A stretch of 64,000 nt of DNA from Acanthosepion pharaonis (taxonomy: Eukaryota; Mollusca; Cephalopoda; Sepiida; Sepiidae): NCBI GenBank assembly GCA_903632075.3, contig CAHIKZ030000813.1, positions 115,001 through 179,000 on the forward strand, written 5' to 3'. Position 1 is the stretch's first letter. The number at the start of each line of letters is the position of its first letter. The position numbers and the translations under genes were made by a program. Shown here one piece after another: positions 44,881-54,195 of this stretch. The notes under the pieces are model-generated. The model made no database searches. It was not told the origin of the DNA and saw nothing but the letters and a program-made list of their open reading frames with translations.

Positions 44881-45059
44881 CCTCTTTTTTCCTTCCCTAT
44901 ATTTCTCCCCCCGACTCTCAATTGAAACTTCCTCTTTTTCTTCGATTTTTTTCCTGTTTCCTGTTCCTCCGAGACAGAGGGATATGCAACTTACCTTCCT
45001 TTCTTTATAGATGATGCGAATCTCATAGGCAGATATGCAACGCGCGACGCTCTAGCCCT

Positions 45060-45985
45060 CCACCCCATAAAAGCTTAATTTTAGTGTTCAAAAAAAAAAA
45101 AAAAAAAAAAAGCGGGAAAACAACATTTAAACTACGGAAGAAAATACAACACATTAAGTGATTAAACTGGAGTATTGAGAGAAATTAGTCAATCATGACA
45201 AGAATTTCTGCTTCTTTGATTTCCGTGAATGTTTGGTAGAATTGTTCCGTTTTAAGATTCAACAATCGTCAGCCATCTTCCTTTTGACCCATCTTCTTTG
45301 ATGCCATTCTTCCTAAACTTTAATGTCCTTGTAGAATCTTTCAATTTGCTCATCACTAAATATCAATCAAATTAAATTGTGTCGCTCACAAACTCTATTT
45401 CGATCACAAATGTTTGTCGCCAACTCTGCAATTCCTTTATATCCAAAGAACTTATTTATTCCATTCATAACTGAGAACAAATAAAATAACTGTCATTATC
45501 ACCGTGTATCATAATAATATCAAAGCATGTGTTTGAGTAATCAGGAATTCAGTAGCATTCATTGTATTTTTCATGAGGCATTCAGAATTAATGGGAATGT
45601 TGGATATAAATAGTCATTTTGTTTTTAAATATTCACGGTCTGTAGAGCAAAATGCGGAGCTTACCAGTGCAAATGGACTTGATTTTTGAATTGAGCGCGT
45701 TAAAATTAGCTGAGAAAATGTATACGTTTGCTTGAACTAAAACATGTACGAGACGGTGTAATATAAAACAGTTTAACTGACTTCATTGGAAAATATCGTC
45801 TTTCGTTGTATTTTGACAGCTGCCATATCAGCATGGATTTAAAACAATATTATCAAAAGTAACCTGCTTTGTTTATTGATTCTACTACTGAAATAAAATA
45901 GCCGACATTATCAGCAAATTAGGCTTTTGTATTTTAAGTAGGAATTAGGAAGTATTTTGTAGGATTTAGAGAATAGGAAAATTTA
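45060..45985. other. Unassigned sequence
   Basis: Begins with a poly-A run (45091-45112). No recognised coding or repeat motif. Confidence 0.5.
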
Positions 45986-45989
45986 ATTA

Positions 45990-46400
45990 GAAACAAAGAA
46001 AACAGTGCTGATTTATGATGTAATATCGATGCCCCTATATACTGCCGAACACACGGATGGAGAAGAGACTTCAGACAACAGATGTGCGGATCTACAGACG
46101 ATTTCTGAGAATCATATGAACTAAATATGTGAGCAGCAACGAAGTTTTAAAGAAACTGGAAACAAAAATGACCCTAATACTTAGAATTTGAAAGCAACAT
46201 TTAAAATTTCAAGAACACATAATGAGGAAAGAGGGGTTGGAGAATTTGACACTCACGAGACATACTGAAGGCAAGAGAGGGACTGAGGAATAAACTGCCT
46301 AACAAGCTTGAGATGGTGAAAAGACAAACCTTATTAAAAGCTAGTAATGATAAGAAGTTATGGAGAGTCATGATTATCCAAGTCCTGAGGGAACACGTCA
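45990..46400 (+). pseudogene. LINE (family A) C-terminus and 3' end
   Basis: Starts at the 'ETKKTVLIYDVIS' block and continues through 'RRDFRQQMCGSTDDF'-type shifted frames, 'ATFKISRTHNEERGVGEF'-like sequence and the terminal 'atggagagtcatgattatcc'. Ends 'gaacacgtcacatagaagaa' (46387-46406), passing directly into the GAA-rich tract. Confidence 0.7.
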
Positions 46401-46816
46401 CATAGAAGAAGAAGAAGACGAAAAAGAAGAAGAAAGAGGAAGAAAAAAGAAGAAAAAGAAGAAAAGAAAAAGAAGAAAAGAAAAATAAAAAGAAGAAAAA
46501 TAAAAAATAAAACGAAGAAGAAAAAGAAGAAGAAAAAGAAGAAGAAGAAAAGAAGAAGACGAAGAAGAAAAAAGAGGAAGAAAAAAGAAGAAAAAGAAGA
46601 AAAGAAAATAAAAATAAAAAGAAGAAAAATAAAAAATAAAACGAAGAAGAAAAAGAAGAAGAAAAAGAAGAAGAAAAGAAAAAGACGAAGAAGAAAAAAG
46701 AGGAAGAAAAAAGAAGAAAAAGAAGAAAAGAAAAAGAAGAAAATAAAAATAAAAAGAAGAAAAATAAAAAAGAAGAAGAAGAAGAAGAAGAAGAAGAAGA
46801 AGAAGAAGAAGAAGAA
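46395..46816. repeat. Homopurine GAA-rich tract grown from a LINE 3' tail
   Basis: The + strand is about 420 bases of G and A with very few C or T. Inside it a ~125-base unit ('gaagacgaagaagaaaaaag' ... 'aaataaaacgaagaag') repeats about three times, ending in pure (GAA)n at 46769-46815. It begins exactly at the A/G tail of the family A LINE. Confidence 0.9.
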
Positions 46817-46819
46817 ATG

Positions 46820-47345
46820 CAAAAATAGATTTTGTTCAGTTTATGGAGAAGTTACTGTGAGAAAGCAAACGTGACAAAAAGGGTTTGTAAGGTCTGCTGG
46901 AGATATTTATCTCTGAAAGATCTTCCATAAACGGTTAGACCAATACTTTGTAAAATTTTACAAAATAAGTCAACAAATGACGATGAGGAGAACAGGGAAG
47001 AAATTGGTTTAATTTTGATTATTCTAATCCTAATCTTAGCTAAATCCTTTTGTGGTATGCGTATCTTGTGAAGTTTCTATTACACATGCCAAAATTCATT
47101 CACCACTCATATTTTCTCAATCGCCATAATAAAGTATTTGCGCTACGGACCTAAAGTAACACTTCATGTCACGTGTTTCGTACGTCATTAGGCTTGTAAT
47201 GGTAATCGGAATTATAATGTACTGCTAGCTTGATTTTTATATACAGTAATGTTTTCTGCTATTGGCTAAAGTGTTTTTTAATGTTTCGTAATGTACTACT
47301 AGCTTGTTTTCTATACAGTAATAGACAAAATTTCTACAAGCGATA
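46820..47345. other. Mostly unassigned; contains shared minisatellite at 47216-47330
   Basis: The unit at 47216-47330 ('agcttgatttttatatacag', 'taatgttttctgctat') matches 43230-43465. The rest is unrecognised. Confidence 0.6.
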
Positions 47346-47466
47346 TAATTTAATTTGGCATCCATTAGCCAAGCAGCAGTTAGTATAGTTTTGGTTGAAA
47401 TTTACAAAATCTTTCTCTTAAAGCAATTTTCAAAAAAAAACAGCTTTCTCAAGTTCAGTAGCTGTT

Positions 47467-47471
<5 letters not shown>

Positions 47472-47559
<88 letters not shown>
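47472..47559. repeat. Compound (CT)n(TA)n microsatellite
   Basis: CT units 47472-47506 pass directly into TA units to 47559. A (TA)n tract also at 47766-47811. The 200 bases between are unassigned. Confidence 0.95.
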
Positions 47560-47564
<5 letters not shown>

Positions 47565-47763
47565 AACCTGCGGAGGGTCGTGTTTGGGGACCTTGTGGCA
47601 CGTACTGCATCAGGTTTCTGTATTCGGCTCTTCAAAAAGTGTGGATGGTCCTGCACGAAACCTTCACCACTATAATCAAATCTCATGTGCTGTTGTCGGG
47701 CTGTGGGTTTCCTAGGAACTGATCTGCTTGACCCTCATACGTTGAAGTCGACGAGAGAGTCGA

Positions 47764-47818
<55 letters not shown>

Positions 47819-47929
47819 GAATGTATGTTTATGCAGTTATTCCTGTTTTTCTTTATTTTTTCTTAAACAGTGAAATTCAAAACAACTGCCCAAGATTGAA
47901 AAGTCGTAATAAATAAAAAGCTTGTAACA

Positions 47930-48040
47930 GAGATAAAAACCGAACCTGTACCCTAGGGAAATAATTTCTACGGCCGAAACGGGTCTTTACCAAGTCGGCC
48001 AAGAAGGCCGCCTTACTAGAGCGAGGTTTGATTTACCGAT
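47930..48040 (-). mobile_element. tRNA-like repeat, related to 22.95-23.5 kb
   Basis: On the minus strand 'ttggccgacttggtaaagac' resembles the A-box/D-arm and 'ctagggtacaggttcggttt' the variable arm and B-box of the class II tRNA-like repeat at 23058-23140. Diverged beyond folding. Confidence 0.5.
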
Positions 48041-48344
48041 TTAAGGAATGCACTTTTATGGTTTGGACTTCTGCGAATCTATGCCCGCTCGCATCAGTTT
48101 TGGTCTCGAAATCCAATTCTAAGTTTGTTTGCTATTAATATCAATGTTTAATAAAAGAAAATAAAAACAGGGATAAAAACTCAAACGCGTGTATCGGTTA
48201 AAAATAACGTTAATAATAAGAAATACAGGGTGCGATGGATAAATTGTCGTCTAAATGACGCAATAATGAAAATAACACTGACATCTCATTTTAACAAATA
48301 TATTTACCAAAATTACATAAGAAATATCTTGAAATGATAAAGAG

Positions 48345-48500
48345 TAAATTTATTTTAAAAAAAACCACGGCCACCAGAAGACTTTGGAATCTTCTGCAAT
48401 TCTTCTGGACAGTAACCTTTCCATAAAACTTGCCTTCAGTTCAACTTTGGTGTTAAAAGGAGTTTTGTTCGTCCCTTGTTCAACTACGCCGCACACACAA
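48345..48500 (-). pseudogene. Tc1-like transposase C-terminus (family T)
   Basis: Minus reading: 'VCGVVEQGTNKTPFNTKVEL' then 'KASFMERLLSRRIAEDSKVF'. VWGVVERxTNKTPxNTKxxLKAxIM is the C-terminal block of one group of Tc1-like transposases, downstream of the last catalytic residue. A second copy of this block ('TNKTPCNTKDEL') is at 49195-49060. It follows the (CA)n(TA)n tract in the element's reading direction. Confidence 0.65.
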
Positions 48501-48576
48501 TGAGGAAACGAAATGTTTGCATCTGACCTTCCGGCGCTATTGTCAAGCAGTACAGCATGCCATTTCCAAATTTCCA

Positions 48577-48583
<7 letters not shown>

Positions 48584-48654
<71 letters not shown>
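48584..48654. repeat. Compound (TA)n(TG)n microsatellite inside a Tc1-like element
   Basis: TA 48584-48632 then TG 48633-48654. It lies between the N-terminal (48655-49040) and C-terminal (48345-48500) parts of the same transposase family. Confidence 0.95.
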
Positions 48655-48655
<1 letters not shown>

Positions 48656-49200
48656 ATGTGTTATTCGAGGGTCGTTTTCCAACTTATCCAAAATTATCTT
48701 CCCCCTCTCTAACCTTCGAACTTACTGTCCTGAAGTAACATGGTGCCTCACAGGTTTCACGTACGATTTCACTTTCAAGTCTTTTTTTTCACTGCTCTTT
48801 GGATTGTCATAGCTGAAAATCCGTTCTCATATGCCAAACGTCTTATGGATTAGGTCGGATCTGTTCTAATTGATCTCTTTAACTCGAAGTTGAAATGATG
48901 ACCCCTCTTCCACTTGGGACCTCCTGATCCAGATTACCCTCTACTGTCCTCCTTTTTTTAAACTTATCCACCGTTCTCTTGATGGTTTTTGAGTGGACTT
49001 TGAAAATGGAGGCCAGAGAATGAATGTTCATACCATTACTGAAGGCCTATCATATCAATTTTCCATTTAAACTATTCTGAACGTTCAGTCGAAGAATATT
49101 GCCATAATCCTTGCCTACAGTTCATCTTTGGTGTTACAAGGAGTTTTGTTGGTCTCTCGCTCAAGTGCACCCCCTCCACATAATAATCAAAGGGGCTGTA
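48655..49200 (-). pseudogene. Tc1-like transposase N-terminus, preceded by another copy's C-terminus
   Basis: From 49040 leftward: 'MNIHSLASIFKVHSKTIKRT' then 'VDKFKKRRTVEGNLDQEVPS' (a first helix-turn-helix with linker and GRG-like turn), then 'RSIRTDPT', stop, 'SIRRLAYENGFSAMTIQRAV' (second helix-turn-helix) and 'KSYVKPVRHHVTSG'-like sequence, closing with 'LDKLENDPR'. This two-helix-turn-helix layout is the paired-like DNA-binding domain of Tc1/mariner transposases. The DDE core does not follow. Positions 49200-49060 hold the C-terminal block of a separate copy. Confidence 0.7.
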
Positions 49201-49349
49201 GTCTGAGGAGTTAGGCTTTCGTTTTGTGCATTGTAAAATTTTAAATCCATTTATTGTTGAAACTGTTTGGTCTGATGAAGCAAAACCAAAATATCGGTTT
49301 CGCGAAATAAAATGTTATCATGGGTTTCTAAAGTCTCCGCTTTCTTAAT

Positions 49350-49351
<2 letters not shown>

Positions 49352-49422
<71 letters not shown>
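49352..49422. repeat. Compound (TA)n(TG)n microsatellite
   Basis: TA with one TG break to 49384, then TG to 49422. Confidence 0.95.
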
Positions 49423-49424
<2 letters not shown>

Positions 49425-49598
49425 CGTAGAGCGTATATTTTTCTTTAATAAGATTTCTCTAATATTCAGGTTGATAGATGAAAATAAATATACAGTTTAG
49501 TAAATAAATGCTGTGTCTACTCAAATATAAGTATGTACTAAAAAATTTAAATTGATATATATATAATGTTATTTTCTTGATAATACTCTTTTCCAAGA

Positions 49599-49600
<2 letters not shown>

Positions 49601-49666
<66 letters not shown>
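49601..49666. repeat. (TA)n microsatellite
   Basis: About 33 TA units. Further (TA)n tracts at 49928-49943, 49963-50018 and 50275-50334, the spacers between being unassigned. Confidence 0.95.
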
Positions 49667-49670
<4 letters not shown>

Positions 49671-49958
49671 ATTATATTCAGCGGATAAAGATGTTCAATT
49701 AAATGTCACTGTTTTTTTAAACACCAGTGTAAATGACATCTACCAATCTATACATTCAAGAGTCTTATTGATAGTTATAGACAGTGTGGACATAGGAATC
49801 AGCACTGCATGACTATTACCAGTTTCACACTGCGGTGAGACATTCAGATCATACAGGGTTGATACCTATATTTGCACTGCCTATATCTAGAAATGCTCAA
49901 TTTCTGATACTGACCAAGCCTCCTTTTATATATATATATATATCAAATTTTAACCCCT

Positions 49959-50021
<63 letters not shown>

Positions 50022-50268
50022 TGAATGAATGGAATTTTTATCCGATATTATTTCTTTAGGAATGGTTTCCCTGAGTGAAAAGAGAATACAGGTTCAATTT
50101 TAGCTGGAGGCACAAGTTTTATTTAGCTGGACTCCCAGTCTAGGCCAGTTGTTATAAATTTCAATGGTTAAGATAAGAAGTAACGAAAAGGGAACTCGAA
50201 ACTAAAATGTATGAGCCCACTAGGAATAATGTTTGAAGTAATAAGAAGTTAAGTGGGATAAAACATCC

Positions 50269-50341
<73 letters not shown>

Positions 50342-50456
50342 CGAATGTAATAAGAATGAAAATAATATATAAATTATAATGTTCACAGCATTAATTCAAA
50401 AAGGGCACAATACCGATAGTAGAGCAATAATTATTATATTTTTTTTTCATATAGAT

Positions 50457-50575
50457 AAAAACAATTTACTCACTACAAAGATGCAACTTCGTTTCGGTGC
50501 ATTTTTGTTCTCACCAGTCGAAGTGCAACTAAATGCAGCGAAACGAAGTTGCATCTTTGTAGTGAGTAAATTGTT

Positions 50576-50578
<3 letters not shown>
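50457..50578. repeat. Near-perfect 48-bp inverted repeat (hairpin)
   Basis: Arms 50457-50496 and 50539-50578 are perfect 40-base complements. After one mismatch, seven more bases pair (to 50504/50531), leaving a 26-base loop. The right arm flows into the (CT)n(TA)n tract at 50583-50656. Confidence 0.95.

Positions 50579-50582
<4 letters not shown>

Positions 50583-50656
<74 letters not shown>
50583..50656. repeat. Compound (CT)n(TA)n microsatellite
   Basis: CT to 50610, TA to 50656. Sits between two hairpins. Confidence 0.95.
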
Positions 50657-50661
<5 letters not shown>

Positions 50662-50664
50662 AGT

Positions 50665-50773
50665 GTCCTCCCTCTAAAAGAATCTATGTTGAACTCTTCC
50701 GCCTACTATAAAATTAGTGGGAGCGAAGGCCTTGCCGGGGAACAGTCCAACATCGACTCTTTAGAGGGAGGAC
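50665..50773. repeat. Imperfect ~30-bp inverted repeat (hairpin)
   Basis: Left arm 50665-50695 starts 'gtcctccctctaaa', right arm 50744-50773 ends 'tttagagggaggac'. About 26 of 30 positions pair. Bounded by (TA)n tracts at 50611-50656 and 50802-50866. Confidence 0.85.
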
Positions 50774-50796
50774 AAAAAATATAAAAATATATTAAT

Positions 50797-50801
<5 letters not shown>

Positions 50802-50866
<65 letters not shown>
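50802..50866. repeat. (TA)n microsatellite
   Basis: About 32 TA units, directly followed by a tRNA-derived SINE head. Confidence 0.95.
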
Positions 50867-50869
<3 letters not shown>

Positions 50870-50871
50870 CC

Positions 50872-50998
50872 TGACTTGGTGTAATGGTTAACAAGCTTGT
50901 CTCTCCAGAATAATTACGACTGCACAGTGAGTTCGAGCTTCAGTTGGTGCTCCATACTTTTGGTCTTGTACCATAACTAATCACCGTGTGTGTGTGTG
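50872..50998 (+). mobile_element. tRNA-derived SINE (family S1)
   Basis: A-box 'tggtgtaatgg' fits TRGYNNARNNG exactly (50878-50888). The B-box region is 'gtgagttcgagcttcagttgg' minus its last base (about 50935-50954). The body 'cttttggtcttgtaccataa' matches the member at 4905-5070. It ends in a short GT repeat (50985-50998). Confidence 0.7.
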
Positions 50999-51039
50999 TT
51001 CTTTTCTAATTTCGACTGTTTTTCATTCTCAAATTAATA

Positions 51040-51400
51040 ATTTTTCCTTTTTAGCGACAATGATAGAAAAGAAGAAGAGAAAGAAAGAAGGAGAGAACAA
51101 AGAAAGAAAAAAAAGATAGAGAGAGAAGAAAAAAGAAGGAAAATTAATGACTAGAGGAATTATAAAAGAATAAAAGTGGGCGGAAACTGAAAAAGAAGAA
51201 GGGAATTGGAACTTCCTTTTGTCGCCTCTTCTTACAAAAGACGAGCCCCCCAAAGGAAAGAAAGTGAAAAATAAAAGCAAATATTTAAAAAAAATACGTA
51301 TAGAAAGTTATAATTGTTTTTATTGTAGCAAAAAAAAAAAGAAAAAGAAAAATGCATTAACCTTTTTTAGGTTTCTTTCCTTGCAAACAATGCAATCAGT
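51040..51400. repeat. A/G-rich tract and unassigned flank
   Basis: Purine-rich on + ('aagaagagaaagaaagaagg') from 51065 to 51215 with an A-rich run at 51330-51350. Confidence 0.6.
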
Positions 51401-51779
51401 TTTCTCCCGAACATTCTACTGCTCGCGACACATATAGCCTGTTTGGCACAGCAGTAAACCGTTCCTCTGTCGCCTCGTTTCCCCGCTTTTTATCTATCAT
51501 TTACTGCCCAAATTTACATCTGCGCAAAGATAACCTTACGAGAGTGTATATGACTCCGGGATCTACCTGTTTTAAATATGTAATCAGCGAAACCGCCATT
51601 TTTTCTTCTTTGGACTGTTTACACGCGAGACACGTTCGAATCATTGTTCTCGCTGAAGTTAAGTTATTTTATTCTAGCATTGCAAAAAAATGCATGCAAC
51701 TCTGAGCCTCTTTGACCACCACCCTTGCAGTATTTTACTACATTTAAAGATGTTTGTATTGTATTGATTAAAAAAGTTC

Positions 51780-51830
51780 TAATACTTTTTTACAGGAGAT
51801 ACAGGTTCGATTCCCGTCGAAATCTTTCTT
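51780..51830 (+). other. tRNA B-box-like fragment
   Basis: 'gatacaggttcgattcccgt' has an exact B-box (GGTTCGATTCC) and the same 'gatacagg' lead-in as the tRNA-like repeat at 23058-23140. No A-box within 60 bases upstream was recognised. Confidence 0.5.
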
Positions 51831-51889
51831 TAGTAATAATAAGAAATAATGTCTAATAAAAAAAAATTCCTTTAAAAATAATTGTCGTT

Positions 51890-52255
51890 TATGTTTCAGA
51901 TATGAAACTGAAGCCAGGAGACACTAACATCCGAAGAAACATTGGAACAGCGAAAGATGCCTTCCAAAATCTAAACAAAGTATTAAGAAACAGGAAAATT
52001 TCGTTAGACGAAAAGTGTACTGAACTGTTATGCAATATCATTCCTTTTAAATAACAGTGAATGCTTGACAATTTCCTCACAGATGAAGAAAAAACCAGAG
52101 GCAGAAGGCAACGGGCCACCTGCCTGATACTCTTGTGTGAATGAATGGTTGAACAGGGTGATGGAAGTCTTACCAAAGGAACGAACGTTGTCAAGCGTTT
52201 GCAAGAGATAGGAAGTCGTGGAGAGTTATAATCGCCCACATACTTAAAATTCCTG
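51890..52255 (+). pseudogene. LINE (family A) C-terminal fragment
   Basis: Starts in 'DMKLKPGDTNIRRNIGTAKD' then 'AFQNLNKVLRNRKISLDEK', continues in other frames through 'NSECLTISSQMKKKPEAE' and ends at 'gtggagagttataatcgccc'. The segment carrying the last LKFLGH block is deleted. Confidence 0.75.
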
Positions 52256-52259
52256 CTGA

Positions 52260-53100
52260 TAGCATTTGTTCTCTTCTTGTATTTCTTTATTCAGTTTTGC
52301 GCATTTATTAAGGGAACATGACAATTGACCTGCTGTTATCTACATTAGCCAACTTTCCCCGATGGCGTTTGTCAGTTTAGTGGATTGGTGCAACTCCACC
52401 CTCTTGCACTCATTCCCTTATATTTAGCTTTGTACTATATTAGGCCAAACGGAATATGAAGACAACAAAACCAGATGAGAAGCCTTGGCCTCAACAGAAA
52501 AAAAAATGGAGGAAAAGGAATATTTTTTTTAATTAGTTATCACCCTATTTCCTATAGAACTTTTTTTTTATCATGTTGACTTACTTTTTGACAAAGTTTT
52601 GCAAGCCACGCCGAAAATTTTCAAAATTATTCTCTTTTTTTTTATTTCTATTTTTTTATTTACCTTTCCCTATTATTTATCTCCGACGGAATATATCGTC
52701 TGATTTATTGATTTTGGATAAAGTGGCTGCTTCCAGTAACTTTCAAATCACGTGATAGCGCTTACCACGTGACTTCAACGTCTCGCAAGACATCATTACC
52801 AGTATAAACATTAACAGCGTCCTGCGCGACGCCATCTATCTACATGGATGTTGTAGTTTGTTTATCTATGTTTGAAAAGGCTGTTTTAATGGGAAACCGT
52901 ACTGGTGCCTCATGGTTCAAATCCCACGATTCCCTGACATGTAATTATTTGAGAAAAGAGACTGTTAAATAAGTAAGATTGTTTTTAAAACTATGTCCCT
53001 CTTAGTCGTAGGGTGGTTTTGACTTAACACACATTTCTTTTCTACAATATCATCCATAAATTTTGATTCGCCATGATCGTTCTTGGGAAAGATAATGGAG
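52260..53100. other. Unassigned; isolated B-box-like site
   Basis: 'catggttcaaatcccacgat' at 52912-52931 contains an exact GGTTCRANNCC B-box without a recognised A-box. Otherwise T-rich and AT-rich sequence. Confidence 0.45.
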
Positions 53101-53119
53101 TGGTTTCCACGTGGCATTC

Positions 53120-53335
53120 TCCTAGAAGCTGAATTCAGAGTTCACTTTCCAGACTAGCTGCCCTACCAAGACTAGAAAATACAGTCTGCCCCACAGTTTT
53201 ACCTAGTATAGTCGATGAAGGGGACAGAGAAGTGTTGGTTTTTAAAACAACAGCCTCAGGTAGAATTTGAACTCGGCCTGCTGATCCCATTCTCCGCATT
53301 GGTAACTGTCACGCCACTTGCACATCCATGTTGAA
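53120..53335 (-). mobile_element. Probable tRNA-derived SINE
   Basis: Minus strand: 'gatgtgcaagtggcgtgaca' then 'gttaccaatgcggagaatgg' then 'ggccgagttcaaattctacc', a tRNA-like head with a B-box one or two bases from consensus. The body runs to about 53120. Confidence 0.5.
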
Positions 53336-53449
53336 ATTAAAAATCCATGTCGGAATTAAAACGAATATAAACAATATATAAGTCGATAGATAAATATTGA
53401 GTTATTAGTTTGAATTAAATTAATTTTCGCCTTTTTGGAAACCAATTGC

Positions 53450-53665
53450 GATGATGAATGTATCATCCTAATATTTTTTCATTTAAAATTTTAAAATTTT
53501 CCAATTGTGACATTTTTTTTCTTTCTGCGCAATCTATCTTACATATCTATAAGTCTACCATTCGTCCATGCTTAGATTATTGCTGCCACATATGGTCTAG
53601 TACTCCTGCTATTTACCTTGAACTCCTTGAGAAAATCCAAAGAAGAATCGGCTCCATATAATGGC
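53450..53665 (+). pseudogene. LINE (family B) RT C-terminal fragment
   Basis: Reads 'SILHIYKSTIRPCLDYCCHI' then 'WSSTPAIYLELLEKIQRRIG' and stops. Truncated at both ends and abutted by an inverted family B 3' end. Confidence 0.8.
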
Positions 53666-53669
53666 CCGG

Positions 53670-54010
53670 CTTCAGTCACTTTCCTTTCGCCGTAAGGTTG
53701 ACTCTCTGTGTCTTTTAGTAATTGTGTTCACCCCAAGCAAGGCAGTAAAGTCACTAAAACAGGAGGGGTTACAGGGTGTGGAGGAATTAGGGACAGAAAC
53801 ATTAGTATTGAGCAGAAAGAGAAGTGAGTAATCAGGAGGACAGTACATAGCGATTGACATTGCATTTAAATTTTTGTAAATTAAAGTTGGCTGGAAAGCA
53901 TGGAGCGGAGAGGGACTTCCACAAGCGAGAAAAGAATCTTTTAGGATAGAACTTCCGGCTACATCTAGCCAGCATAACTACACATTGATGAGATCTCGGG
54001 GCTAGTCTAG
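53670..54010 (-). pseudogene. LINE (family B) 3' end, inverted to the previous piece
   Basis: The terminus, read on +, is 'caccccaagcaaggcagtaa' (53731-53750). Further in, minus frames give 'STPCFPANFNLQKFKCNVNR'-type sequence (53905-53850). Head-to-head with the + fragment at 53450. Confidence 0.7.
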
Positions 54011-54015
54011 TGCTG

Positions 54016-54018
54016 AGG

Positions 54019-54061
<43 letters not shown>

Positions 54062-54099
54062 GGCCTCTAGGATTATCCTAAAAAAGAAGTAGAAGACCG

Positions 54100-54190
<91 letters not shown>
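54016..54190. repeat. (TA)n, (TG)n, (TA)n microsatellites
   Basis: TA 54020-54058; TA 54100-54115, TG 54116-54132, TA 54134-54190. Confidence 0.95.

Positions 54191-54194
<4 letters not shown>

Positions 54195-54195
<1 letters not shown>

Noticed and set aside
46358..46822. 154-codon Phe-rich frame resembling a membrane protein
   Set aside because: Translation of the complement of the GAA homopurine tract.
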